From positions 527,747 to 590,712 of the forward strand of contig MU001677.1 of NCBI GenBank assembly GCA_010093515.1: 62,966 nt of DNA, in the 5' to 3' direction. The translations under genes were made by a program, and so were the position numbers. The stretch is from Lineolata rhizophorae (Eukaryota > Ascomycota > Dothideomycetes > Lineolatales > Lineolataceae). The notes below the pieces were generated by a model, which saw only the letters and a list, made by a program, of their open reading frames with translations, was not told the origin of the DNA and searched no databases. This document shows, piece after piece, positions 42,064-53,210 of the stretch (positions are counted from its first letter, which is position 1; the number at the start of each line of letters is the position of its first letter).

Positions 42064-43582
42064 ATGGATTCTAGTAGTGAGGCGAGGTAAGTTCCCGTTG
42101 ATTGCTTCCACTAAAGAGATGGGCGTGTTGACGGCAAACTTAGCCCGCGGCACATTTTAGTCGTCGTCGGAGCGTCACTCTCGACTTTTTGCTCTGTGGG
42201 GTTCCTAAACGCTTTCGGAATCTTTCAGGAGTACTATGGACGCACCTTTCTGAGAGACAAATCCGAGTTTGACATTGCCTGGATTGGTTCCTTTGCTGCA
42301 TTCGGAATCTTCGGCTTTGCCGCTCCGGCTGGCTTCTTGACAGACAAGCTTGGCCCTCGAGTACACCCCCTATCGTATGCGAACTAAAAGAAGCGCGAGT
42401 CTCTAACGTTTGCCTTTAGATTCCAATCCTCTTCGGCGGTGCCTGCACAATAGTTGCCGTCTTCATGATATCTCTCTGCACAGAATACTACCAGTTCTTC
42501 CTCGCTCAAGGACTTCTTATCAGCTTCGGCAACTCTTTCCTCGTCATCGCCCCCACGACGACTATTACTAGAGTCTTTGTCAAGAATCGAGGACTAGCTA
42601 GCGGCATCGCAATCGCCGGATCGTCACTCGGCGGCCTCATTTGGCCCATCATGATGAACCAACTTCTGAATCATGACGGAGTCAGCTTCGGATGGACGTT
42701 GCGGGTCGTTGGGTTCATGGAGACCGGCATTCTCGCAGTAATTTATGCCTGCTTCATCAAGCCCCCTACAGCACCTCCGGATACAGAGGGTGCTTCTTCG
42801 ACAGGTGGCAAGGAACAGACCGAGCAAGTTAAGACGGAGCAAACTGAAGAGAAGCAGAAACCAAAGAAAGACTTCTCGAGCCTTACGAAACCTGCGTATA
42901 TTTTCTTCTGCTGTGGCCTCGCTGTCGGCTATTTTGGCATGTTTGTCCCGTTCTTTTTCGTCTCTACATACGCTGTCTCTCTAGGCATGTCCTCTAGTCT
43001 AGGCTTCTACCTCGTCTCCATTGTCAACGCCGCTAGCCTAGTCGGCCGTATTCTGCCAGGATTCATCGCGGACCGTTATGGCCACTTCAACATTCTGTTT
43101 ATGTCCATGCTTTTTGCTGGCATAATATGCATGTGCTGGACAGCGGCGGAAAGTGCAGCCGGCGTCATAGTCTGGGTTCTAGCATACGGTTTTGCATCTG
43201 GAGTACGTAATACTGCTGTCCCCTCACCTCAAACCGCCATCCTTGAAATTTCAGTACTGATCTATCCTGGATAGAATATGATGGCGTCGCAACTTGCTTG
43301 CGCCTCGGATATTACTCCCACGGAAATACATGGAGCCGCGATTGGAGTAGCTCTGTGCTCAGTTTCTCTAACGTGTGTTGCCTCCTTGAACCTTGTTGTC
43401 TTCACAACACTAATTGTTAGCTTTTTTTCAGTGGATTGTTTGGCACTCCTATTGCTGGCCAACTGATCAACTACGGATATGTTGCTTTATCCATGTGGGG
43501 CGGAGCCACTCTTTTGGCAGGCGCCGCCTTCATCCTGCTCTCTAGGCTACAGGTGAACAAGAATGTGCTTGCTAAAGCTTAG
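42064..43582 (+). CDS. MFS transporter, monocarboxylate-permease type, five exons
   Basis: Exons 42064-42086, 42144-42360, 42420-43202, 43275-43372 and 43432-43582 give 423 residues. The first exon is 23 nt; its intron has GTAAGT, a TTGAC branch and TTAG. Joins read SSEA-SPRHILVVVGASLSTF, LGPR-IPILFGGACT, FASG-NMMASQLACAS and SVSL-TGLFGTPIAGQLI. Text typical of the fungal MCH/monocarboxylate group: GFLNAFGIFQEYYG, TRVFVKNRGLASGIAIAGSSLGG, SDITPTEIHGAAIGV. About 12 membrane helices, with a charged loop (EQTEQVKTEQTEEKQKPKKD) in the middle. The substrate is unknown. The fourth join is the weakest: the acceptor TAG is itself an in-frame stop when unspliced, and a few residues seem missing against the family, so a damaged gene is possible. 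Confidence 0.78.
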
Positions 43583-44324
43583 ACAACGCGTTTTGATTTC
43601 TTCCTCTGCCTGGACCGAGGGTGTCGGTGCATAGATAGCACGAAATTAGAAATTTAAGCGTGTATTCTTACTGACCTTCTATTGGCACTTTTTGCCTATG
43701 GCATATTTACCGGTAATGGGTTGACTCTCTCGCTATTTTAATTCATATTACACAACAGCGTATGGTCGCGCAGCCAACTTGTTTCATGACGTACTGTCGT
43801 ACAAAAAATTGAACTATGCAGCAGTAGCGGTGCTGTATTTTCAGAGGTAGATAAATAATTCCACAATCAATCCACCGGCAAAGTAGAGTGAGAATAGTTG
43901 CGTGGCTTCGGTCAATGGAAGTGACTGGATGATTAATTTTCAAGATTTGCTACGGCTGCATTAGCCCTGAAGGTAATTTGCTCATGTATCTGATACGGTG
44001 GTAACACTAGTAAAAGGATGGAGCCCACTTTGGAATGTGAGTTTAAAGAGTCACATTTCCTGCTTCATTTTTTTAACTATTGCAATTTATAGCTCACAGC
44101 TCTGTACACGTGATCGTGACTTTCGGCTCATTTAGGCCCCGACGCCGATGCTGTCTAGCACTTCACCTCAAGGCCCTCCCGTCATCGCCAACAACACGAA
44201 TCGACTTCCCATTCAGACTTTTTTTTCCTACTTTTTAAGCCTCTCCATCCTGCGCTGAATAATGGGGTTTGGCAAAAATGCCTTTTTGAAGTCTGTTTAG
44301 GTTGCCCGTTCTTTACATTCTGGA
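43583..44324. other. Intergenic region between transporter and Zn2Cys6 regulator
   Basis: About 0.74 kb, AT-rich, no supported coding frame. It holds the transporter 3' UTR and the regulator promoter. Confidence 0.5.
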
Positions 44325-46539
44325 ATGCCGCGAAACCAAACCACTCCACGGAGTTCCAGGCCACGACAAGAGCCTGTGTCTTGTCTCCTGTGCCGAAGCA
44401 AAAAGCTAAAATGTAATCGGCAGAACCCATGTTCCAATTGTGCTTCTCGTGGTCTACCCTGCTCTCGATCGACTCCCCTGGCGCTCGTAGGGAATAGTCC
44501 GGGTGAATCGGATTCCAGCACAGCAGCCATTCTAGAGCGTCTGGAACGTCTTGAAAGCGAAGTCTCGGCATTGAATGGAGGCCGTACTCTTCTTTCTGGG
44601 CCGCAAAATGACAGGCGATCGCCTTCTCTGATGCCATCAACTACTGCTTCAACGACTCTTTCGACTGCGCACTCGCCCTTCCCAACAGAGGAAGGCGTCC
44701 CCCAAGTAGACACACATTGGCTTCAAGGAATAGCAACCGAGGGCGATTCTACGGTGCGTTCTTTGTGTACTGTTTGTTTAATTGATGTTTATTGCTGAAC
44801 ATTTACGTTCAGGTCTTCAACCTGTCAGACAAACTCGTTTTCAAGATCCAATCAAGTCAACATCCATATTTGAGTTCCTCGTTCATTAAGGACGGATCGA
44901 GGCAAATAGACCTGCCGCCACTGTCTGATGCTGTTTCCATATTTCGGATATACACAGAACATATAGACTATATGCAGCATGTTATCCATGTCCCATCCGT
45001 TCGGGGCATGATAGACGAGATTTACGATCGGCTAAGTCAGGATCAGCCGGTCGATACGAGCTGTGTTGCTCTTCTGCTAGGCATCTTTTCCCACGTTGCA
45101 TACTTCGTGTCTCTACAAGAAGAACAGGAAGAGACATTCAGAGCCTATCGAGAGCTCCTCAGTTCACCAACAACATTTGCAAAAGCTACTTTGGACACAC
45201 TGGATCACTGTCGACGAACAGGCCCTTCCACTCTTGAAGTAGTTCAAGCAACGATCATAACGGGATTTCTCATGTTCCATATCGAAGGATTTACGACAAG
45301 AACACGCAATTTGATGACTTCTGCCATCACAATCGGACGTGAGCTAGGTTTTCATAAGCTTGATGCTCCGTCTCCTGGGAACTCGAACAATGACCCCGTA
45401 GGCACGGAGATCCGGAGGAGGTGTTGGTGGCATATTGCTTCAACAGATTGGTATGTAATCTGTCTATGAATGATCGGTATCTTATATCTAACCGGGACAG
45501 GCTTTTGGGGTTCATGGGTGGACCGTGGGATATGATGTACGCAGTTCAGCCTCAACATATGGTTGTCAATTGTCCACGACATGTAACCGACGAAGACCTG
45601 ATTTATCAAGGACCGCAATTCTCCCGACCGCTGACTGAACCCATAATAATGTCTTACTTTATTCAGCGCATTCGCCTGGCTTCGGTCTGTCGCCGAGCTG
45701 TCGACATTCTGTCTCCCGGAATGATAAATCCTGGCCAAGTGGTTTACAGCAAATTTGCGGCTGTGGATTCCGACATTGTTAAATTTTTCAACGAGCTCCC
45801 ATCTCACTTTCGCGTAGGTCCAGAGGGCCCAAGTTCATCTGAAGACGCTCTCTTGAGCCCACAAGTGATCACGCAACGCTATTTCCTCAACTTCTTTGCA
45901 CATTCTCTGCGTTGCAAATTGCACCTCCCATTCCTGATTCGCGGATCTCTCCATCAACAGTACCAGTTTTCGAGAGACATGAGTCTTGACTCAGCCCACG
46001 CAACGGTTCGGCTGGTCAATCAACTGGATCAAAGCGGGCCGAGTATTGCGAAGCTCGATTTGAGGATTAGCGGTGTAATACATCAAATTTTCATGGCGAC
46101 CACCGTTCTCGTCATGGATATATGTTTAAACAAGGACCAGGGATTGGAAGATCAACGTAAGGCGGACGTTATGGGTGCTCTCAAAATTCTGGAAGATGCG
46201 GTCGAACGCTCGGCCATGGCTAAGAAGTTTCTGGACTCGCTATTGGCAACCCTACGGAAACACAAGGTTCGCCTGCAAAATCTCGGCACTACATCTACGA
46301 GATCTGATGAGAGACCGCCCTCCGCAGCTTCCGCACTGCAACATCAGAAAGACCCCCTGGACGCCAGCAATCCCGCTTTCGAAGCCTCGAATAGCTTTGA
46401 TCCAAGCCTATCGCAAGTCCCGATAGAACCGGGGGCCAACATTGACGAGATATGGCAAACGTGTATGCAGATGGAACCGTTCGTGGACTCGCAAAACTGG
46501 GACATCATTCTCTCTGACCTTGATCCTCGCTGCATTTGA
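44325..46539 (+). CDS. Zn2Cys6 fungal-specific transcription factor
   Basis: Exons 44325-44753, 44813-45450 and 45501-46539 give 701 residues. The binuclear zinc cluster is near the N terminus (C19-x2-C22-x6-C29-x5-C35-x2-C38-x6-C45; SCLLCRSKKLKCNRQNPC), followed by a short leucine-containing coiled linker (AAILERLERLESEVSAL, about 66-82). The middle region is the fungal_trans type domain (GFHKLDAP, RRRCWWHIASTDW-LLGFMGGPWDMM), which spans the second intron. The introns are 59 and 50 nt. It lies on the same strand 743 bp after the MFS transporter; such pairs are often regulator and target, and that is an inference only. The DNA site and effector are unknown. Confidence 0.92.
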
Positions 46540-47609
46540 TCCTTGGACTTTAAAGGTGGTGAGGCGAAGAAGGTCATTCAGACCGAGATGTCAGCAAGTC
46601 GGAAAAGTATTGGAAGGTCATGTGATGGCTACCATGATATGACATTACGCCAAGGAAGTGAGGGGATAGATCTGGTTGCTGGAGCCGAGTAGACTATACC
46701 GTAAAGCGGCAAAGTGTGCTCGCACTAAACTCCAAAGCTGCAGTTTATTGTAGCCAATGTTGTTTCTTGCTATAGTTGAACCATGAACCATCTCCGCTCA
46801 TCCTGTACGATGACGTATTTATTAGCAGTAGATTTCCCTTTTTTTTACCTGAAATGGTAAGGTAGCATTCTCGTTTCAGAACAAAAGCCGCTGTACCTAG
46901 TCATGGCGGCAAAGTCCCGAATCACTAAAAATCCCAGTTGCCATGCTGCGGGTCACGTCCGTACATCACTCGAGCTGGCGGAAAATGCATGCGCTTGAAA
47001 AGTGGAGTTTTAATATTATTAAAATAAAATATGCTGGCAATTAATCTGCCGAACCAGAGTCTCATCTGGTGCCCTCACCGGGGGTTTTGGGTATATCCAC
47101 CGCTGGTTGTAATGCCAAGAAAAGAGAAAATCCGAAAGTGAGCCGAAGCGGGCGCCCTCAAAACGCAAGTAAGATCCGAATCTCGAATCTCGCTCGCAGG
47201 TTGTGAAATGAAACGAGATGCAAGAACCGAACAGATCATGCAATTGAACAATAAGAAAAATGCAGTCAGTCGACCCAACCAACGAAACTTCCAACCATTT
47301 TGAGACCTTTCTGCAAGAGAAAATGCACCAAACCCAATATCATCCCCAGCCGCGGACGCCAATTGTATGCAGCGAGAATCAGAACCAGCTCGCTATCGTC
47401 TGGTGATGAGACGAAACAGAGGAAAAAAGATCCCCGAGATCGCTGAATTGCAGAAACAGAAGGGTGTCAATCATTCCAAACGGCTTTGAAAATGAAAGAC
47501 CGAGGACCGTAAACAGGAGTCGTAGAACAGCATTAGGCGTATTCAAGGTAGCCGTGAGTCCAAGCCGTCGCGAGCAGTGAAGAGCGTAACCGTGGGTGAT
47601 GAAGTCTCT
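46540..47609. other. Intergenic region between convergent genes
   Basis: About 1.07 kb between the regulator's stop and the stop of the DUF3602 gene. AT-rich, with short unrecognised frames only. Confidence 0.5.
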
Positions 47610-48083
47610 TCACGAGCGGGACAGGCTCCGGCTGACGCGGTTCCAGGCGCCCTCGAGGCTGTGGCGCGCCTTGCCGTGGTGGCTACCGGCGCTCGAGGCC
47701 GACGAGGAGGTCGAGCCGTGGCGGTGCGGGTGAACCTCGTCGACAGCGTTGCCGGCGCCGCCCCGTCCAATGTGGTACACAGGCGCCGAGTGCTCCGTGA
47801 TGAGCTTCTGCTGCTCGAGCTCCTCGTCGAAGCTGAAGATGGCGCGCTCCTTCTGGGGGTGCGCGTTGCCGGCGCCTCCCCGGCCGGCCATGAAGATGGC
47901 GTTGGGCGGCGGCGGCGTCAGCTTGACGCGTGAGGCGGGACCCGTCGCAGTGGTCGAGTGAGTAATGTGCTTCGGGTCTACGTGGTGGTAGTTGCCGGCT
48001 CCGCCACGACCGGTGTGGAAGTAGTGGCTTGCGGGGACGGAGGGGTGGGGCTCGGTGATGTGGTAGGAATCGTGAGAAGTCAT
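47610..48083 (-). CDS. DUF3602 (Par32-like) protein with GRGGAGN repeats
   Basis: Intronless - strand gene of 157 residues from the ATG at 48083. Three copies of the GRGGAGN motif are spaced through the protein (HTGRGGAGNYHH, MAGRGGAGNAHP, HIGRGGAGNAVD), and the C terminus is Ser/His/Arg-rich (GAWNRVSRSLSRS). These repeats define DUF3602. The yeast member Par32 is phosphorylated on rapamycin treatment and affects ammonium permeases; a similar role here is only a guess. The protein looks unstructured and soluble. A strong TATA box lies 192 bp upstream beside a CCCCT element, and the leader is CA-rich, which suggests an inducible, highly expressed gene. Confidence 0.88.
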   Translation of the reverse strand: MTSHDSYHITEPHPSVPASHYFHTGRGGAGNYHHVDPKHITHSTTATGPASRVKLTPPPPNAIFMAGRGGAGNAHPQKERAIFSFDEELEQQKLITEHSAPVYHIGRGGAGNAVDEVHPHRHGSTSSSASSAGSHHGKARHSLEGAWNRVSRSLSRS

Positions 48084-48274
48084 TGTTGGCGTTGTTTTGT
48101 GTGTTGTGTTGTGTTGTGTTGTTTGTGTACGAGTCAAGTATGTGGAGGTGACTAGGTAGTAGTCAATAGATTGTTGAGTGAACTTCTGATCTCTCCTGAC
48201 AATGTGTCAAGCGACTTGAGTGTTCTGATGATTGTTGATGGCAAGTTCCGGGGTTGAGTGAAGGCAGGGGAGCT

Positions 48275-48282
48275 TTTATATA
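48275..48282 (-). promoter_or_regulatory. TATA box with adjacent CCCCT element, DUF3602 gene promoter
   Basis: On the - strand the sequence reads TATATAAAAGCTCCCCT. TATATAAA is a full consensus TATA box 192 bp before the ATG. CCCCT (48266-48270) is the core of the stress-response element bound by Msn2/Seb1-type zinc fingers. Here the CCCCT lies between TATA and gene, not the usual upstream place, so its role is uncertain. Confidence 0.5.
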
Positions 48283-48746
48283 GCCATTTGGTGAGAAAAG
48301 AGAGGGGTCAAGACCGGGTCAAAATCTGGCCAAGGGGTCAATTGGCTGTAAGGACTAGGACGGCGATTCAGTGGAGGCGACGATTAGCAAATTTTCTGCA
48401 ATGAATAATCATCACGATGCGCTACGTCAGGAAGTGGCCTCGCTATTCAGTTAACAGCAGGGCGACCCAAATTCGACCGGGTCACGCAGCGGGGCCGACC
48501 GACCGTTCCAGCGGCTTCCAGACGGGCGCGGCCCAATCAGCGCACGCGCGCATTCGCTTGTGCCCCAGCCGTACCTGAAAATCCGCCGCCGGCCGCCGCA
48601 CCCCGGGGCACGTCACCACCGTCACTTGACGCTGGGCCCCGAGTCGCCGTCGTTTTCATTACGTTGCTTTTGACGGCGGCGCCGCAGGAGGAGCCTCCGA
48701 GTGGGCCGCGCCACACCACGCGATGCGCCAGACGCGCCTTGCGCCG

Positions 48747-48849
48747 GTTTCCTGGGGGTAATAGCGTCGGCGCTGGCGGACGGGCGCCGCGCCTGCTCCG
48801 TCGCCAGCCGCCTGTCGCGATGCGACGCCCGCAGTTTCCTGGGGGTAAT
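48747..48849. repeat. 16-bp direct repeat, two copies
   Basis: GTTTCCTGGGGGTAAT occurs at 48747-48762 and again at 48834-48849, 87 bp apart and identical. Each contains CTGGGG, which fits the CreA-type site SYGGRG. They lie about 0.7 kb upstream of the DUF3602 gene. Confidence 0.7.
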
Positions 48850-50029
48850 GGGAACTGCTGCTCGTCGCCCAGCTGGCCACCGAATCTCGCGACGGTCAAC
48901 AAATTTTTTCTCACTTGCCATTGCCCTGGCGCCCTCTTGTTTCCGCTCTTTTCTCCAAAAGACGAAGTAAAATTTTTTTTTTTTTTGCTCATGGCACTGT
49001 CTGGACTTCGCTCCTGCCTGGCTGATGTGTCGCCACTTTTCCCATTCTGTCTCGCATCGCGAAGCCAAGGACGTCCAGAAGCTGTCGAGTGTCTCTCGCT
49101 AAGATCATGCAGTACTTCCTTGGGTCTCCCGAGACGCAGGAACGTTGTGGAAGCTAGCTGCCGAGTCTCCCGTCGGCGGCCTGGATCTACGTGCATGTGA
49201 CTTCACTTTCATGGTCACAGGACTTGCTTCGCTCGCGTAGTTGGATTCTGGAGCTCGTGCTCGTACTCGAATAAATGATCTCACACGTTTGGGCATCGTG
49301 ACCTTGGCAGACCGCTAGTCGTGTCAATGTCGACGACTTCTTGGCAACCGAATTGCTACGCATCTCGTCAGTACGCTGGGATCTAGAATTTTTGCTGGCT
49401 ACCTTGTATAGCTGGACTGTTTTGCTAGCTGCCGTGCGACTCCATGTTATGCTAACGTAGTGCTTCTTCCCCGCAAATGCTCTCGGACGGCGTCTCTCAC
49501 TCCTGACCTCCGTGACCGCAGTTGCAAATCTGCGAGACAAGGTTCTCATGCCGGACAGCATGCATATGGCAACTCTTTACACATAAGAAATCCAACATGC
49601 GCCGGGAGATTCCCTCGGGGTATGGTGGCAGCATTCCTCTGCGCCAAAACGCCGCTCATGCAGACGAGAGAAAACAACAGATTACTACTCCGGATGCGCT
49701 TGCCATGGCTACACCGCAGGTGGAGACTAGTCGACGCGCCTTGGAATTTGGTAACAGAAAAGGGGGTTTTTGCAGGCAAGGAGACCAATTTGCGGGGTAG
49801 AGAAGGAGGAGCTGGAGCCAGCATCGGGCCATATTCGGTCCACATGGAGCAACGAATGGCTGGAACAAGGTGCAGCGTAGATCCCGCCGGCGAGTTCGTT
49901 GGTGGGATGCAGACAACGCCAAACCTGCAAGCGTCGAGAATTTTATGTGGTAGCGTTGGGCGGCCGGGTTCGGATGCGGAGACGAACCCCTGTAGGAGAA
50001 GGGCCAGCATGGTCCTAACAACCACGCTC

Positions 50030-51353
50030 TCACGCAAATTTTGTGTGAATAATGTCCGGATTCTCCTGCCATTCCTCCTTCTCGACCCACATCTAACAAC
50101 TATTAGCAAACGGAAAGGGAACACTGCAGGATGGATTGCACAAACCTTTTTGAAAGTACTCAGCCCCGCTAAAATGCTGCCTCCGGCCCAAGTCGTGTAC
50201 TTCCGCTCGGGAGGTGCGAAGATCTTGATTCGCATGTCTCTGACTGCCAGTCGCTGAACTTCATGGAGAAGACGATCCCCAAAACCTTTGGTAAGTGTGG
50301 AGCCGCCTGAAAGTACGATGCTACCGAACAACGATTTCCGCAAGTCCATGTCCGTCCGGTTGATTGCGTCGACCACTATCTGGTGGATTCCAGGGTACTC
50401 CAGGCCAATCAATTCTGGGTTGAACAGTATCTCTGGAGCTCGGAAACGCTCAGGGCCGATCTGAATGGAATCGTTAGCGGGAAATGCAAAGCCGAAAGTA
50501 GATGAGAGCACATACCTTCAATCTGTTGCCGTCTGGAAGAGTGTACTCCACCATCTTGTTCTCCATGCCGCGGCTTGTGCTGGCCCACTCTTTCTCCTCC
50601 TTTGTAGGATCCAGTGCCACGTAGCCTGTCTTCTCTTTAATCATCCTGACCACTTCCTTCTCTGCACTTGTGTGGAAAACGTAGCCACTCTTCCTCAACA
50701 AAGTTTGCAGGTGCTCAGTCACGTCCCTCCCAGCTACATCTATCCTGCGGATGCTGTTCGGCATCGCAAATCCTTCGAACACGGGCACAGCGTGCGACAC
50801 CCCGTCTCCTGAATCGAGGACTATGCCCGTTGTTCGACCCGAGGCGTAAAGGGATAGGACGGCTTGGATAGAAGTGTACATGGCTGGGATATTGAAGGTT
50901 TCGAAAAGGATTTGAGCGGCAATATCTCTATTTTGGCGGGGATTTAGAGGCGGCTCGGTGAGCAGGACCGGATGCTATAACGCTGTTAACGGAGATGAAT
51001 TCCCCAACATTCCTAAAATGCGTCGTCTAGGACAAGCGGATACATACCTCTTCGCTCACGGTCTTCAGCTCCTCTGAATAGACATACTGCCATATCCTCT
51101 CCATATCTTCCCAGTCTGTGACGATGCCGTGCTCCAGCGGATAATTGATCTTCAACAAACCCCTAAGCTCTTGTGCCCTCGGCCCAATGAAGACGTCCCC
51201 CTCAAGGGCGCCCGCGAGAGCGCGTACATGCTTTGGTCGTCCAACAAATGACGGGAAGAAACATTTCGGAACATCCTGACCTGCAAACCCCGCTCGTATA
51301 GTGCCGCTCCCGTTGTCCAACACAATGGGCGCGTTTAGGAGACGCGAAGTCAT
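50030..51353 (-). CDS. ARP1: Actin-related protein 1 (centractin), dynactin filament subunit
   Basis: The - strand exons are 51353-51048, 50974-50516, 50460-50146 and 50092-50030, all phase 0, giving 380 residues; as I recall this is the length of the Neurospora homologue ro-4. Actin-fold motifs: [17 protein letters not shown] (phosphate loop 1), VVLDSGDG-like [18 protein letters not shown] (loop 2), [15 protein letters not shown], and the C-terminal [24 protein letters not shown]. The ending [10 protein letters not shown] is typical of Arp1 rather than conventional actin, which ends KCF. Arp1 forms the short filament of dynactin that links dynein to cargo; loss in filamentous fungi disturbs nuclear movement. 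The frame is open upstream of 51353, but the chosen ATG gives the conserved N terminus. Introns are 73, 55 and 53 nt. Confidence 0.93.
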
Positions 51354-51842
51354 CGCGACGACGGCAGGCAATAGTCGCAGATCTGTGCAAGAAAAGTATC
51401 GTCCGCGCCGAACGCCTAGGCCGTAGGATAATTCGTTCCGAGAATGACACTCTGCTGCCAAGGTAGGGCCGGTTGGTGACCGGAGCGCTGTCGCGTTCCG
51501 CGAAGTTGAGCTTGACGCGAATTCGAAATTGCAGGGGTTCACCGTTGGTTGCAGCGCGAAGGCGTCGCTTCGTCGGCCGTAGACGCAAAAAGCCAAAACA
51601 TCAGAACTCAGGTACCTCGTCTCTACATGATTTCAGCAAATTAAGTGCGCACCAGCGCCCTATCAATATCTGATGAACATTTCCACGTCTGGGTAGGTTT
51701 CGAATACTTGATATCTTCTACTGCTCCTTGAAAAAGTAATAGTTCATAGCATCCATTCGTAGGGCAAGACGTAAGCTTATAAATTCGCCAGTCTTCAACG
51801 TATTTTCTTAGATCTACTTCGTTCTATTCTCTCGTTCCTTAT
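51354..51842. other. Intergenic region between Arp1 start and SDR stop
   Basis: About 0.49 kb with the Arp1 promoter and SDR 3' flank. No supported gene. Confidence 0.5.
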
Positions 51843-52782
51843 TCACAACTTTGCATTTATGATAGTGCCGCCGTCAAGAGTAATAGTGGCGCCGTTCACA
51901 AAAGCACCGGCCCGGCTACTCAAGAACAGACACGCCCCGGCAACGTCCGCGGGACTTCCAATTCTACCTAATGGACAGCTTGCCTCGATGGCTTCCCTGA
52001 ATTGCCTCAACGTCGCAGCCATCATCTTGCTCTCGAACGGTCCGCACGCCAAGGAATTACTAGTGATATTTCGCCGGCCGAGATGGTTGGCCAGAACTCG
52101 ACTGAGATGGTGCAACCCAGCTTTGGACGCGGAGTAAGCGTAGGTCTCGAGAGCTGGAACGCGGAGGCCGTCAATGCTGCCGATATTAATTATGCGAGCG
52201 GGCGACTCGGACGTAGCGGCGGCCTCTAGGAGGGTCGTTACTGCTTGGGTGAGGGTGAATACACGTTGGAGGTTGAGAGTCAGGACTCGAGTCCAGGCGG
52301 AGTCTGGGTAATCATCGTAAGTCGCGCCCCAATTGCTGCCACTATTGTTGACCAAGACGTGGAGTTCTGCATAGAGCAGCTTCTTTGTCAGTAATCTCGA
52401 TGCAACTCTCACCGGCATTACTGGCAAACGATGATAAGCAATAACGAATGAACTCACTTGGTTCTCGTCGCTTCAGCTCGTTGGCAAGCCTCTTAATTTC
52501 TTCTTGTAGAAATCCGCGAGTATGGCAACAGCACTGCCCTTGCCGAGGGCATTGAGCTCTTCGACTGCCTCCTCGCATGCCTTTGCGTCTCTAGAAGAGA
52601 TGTAAACCTTTGCTCCATTCTGCACGAACCCTTCTGATATCATCCGTCCAATTCCCTTCGCCCCACCAGTAACTAGCACGACTTTATCCTGAGTGGAAGC
52701 AAATTAGACGGGACGCTGCTAAGAATTAAGCAGCGCATTTACGATCTTTTACCTTAACATTGAAAAGGTTTGCCGCATCCAT
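51843..52782 (-). CDS. Short-chain dehydrogenase/reductase, three exons with an apparent one-base frameshift
   Basis: The - strand exons are 52782-52753, 52688-52458 and 52366-51843. Text: MDAANLFNVK, then DKVVLVTGGAKGIG (cofactor loop TGGxKGIG), NNSGSNWGATYDDYPDSAWTRVL, IINIGSIDG, the catalytic YAYSASK, and SPADVAGACLFLSSRAGAFVNGATITLDGG. This matches classical NADP-type SDRs close to RhlG/3-oxoacyl-reductase-like fungal enzymes. In exon 2, near 52505, the frame changes: ADFYK is followed in the next frame by EEIKRLANELKRREP. Exon 2 is 231 nt, one fewer than needed to join exon 3. Either a recent one-base loss or a sequencing error explains it; everything else is intact, with an expected length of about 261 residues. 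Substrate unknown. Confidence 0.8.
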
Positions 52783-53210
52783 GTTGAGAACCAAAAGCTA
52801 CCGCACGCTCTCACTGAAGTGCCGGAAAAGATGGAAGACAAGACTGGCGACCTTCCAGTTGCTGGAAGAGCACAGCAGGAAAACCGGGCCGTCTGATTGG
52901 TAAGGAGCCAGAAGAGCTAGGTTCATACCTATGTACTAGTACCAAGGTTCCCCGAGGCTTAGGAGAGCGGGCCGAGGCACGGAACATCTATGGTCCGGCA
53001 GAATCGTCTCTGGACATGTACCGGAGCATCCTAGCGGCTCTGTGAATAGCGGCCATGAATGAATTTTCGAGGGCATCTGGTAAAGCTTCTTTCGCCATCT
53101 TGGTTTCACACCACCTTTATATAACTAAGGCTAATCACTTGAACTAGAATCCTTGCCAAGCATAGGGCCAAAGCGTGCCTGCACCTTCTATGCGCAAACC
53201 AACTTGTACC
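52783..53210. other. Divergent promoter region between the SDR and OTU genes
   Basis: About 0.43 kb serving both genes. A TATA-like element for the OTU gene lies at its right end. Confidence 0.5.
53116..53124 (+). promoter_or_regulatory. TATA-like element of the OTU protease gene
   Basis: TTTATATAA lies 87 bp before the ATG at 53211. Motif and position only. Confidence 0.35.

Larger units (their letters stand above)
48084..50029. other. Intergenic region between the DUF3602 gene start and the Arp1 stop
   Basis: About 1.9 kb. The left part is the DUF3602 promoter; 48480-49150 is GC-rich with compositional open frames on both strands; the right part is the Arp1 3' flank. No recognisable gene. 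Confidence 0.45.

Noticed and set aside
48664-49200. 178-codon + strand frame between DUF3602 and Arp1 genes
   Set aside because: GC-rich, Arg/Pro/Ser-rich, with equally long frames on the other strand; no recognisable motif.
49460-50257. 265-codon + strand frame opposite the 3' end of Arp1
   Set aside because: It overlaps conserved Arp1 exons 3 and 4 in antisense and has no family pattern.
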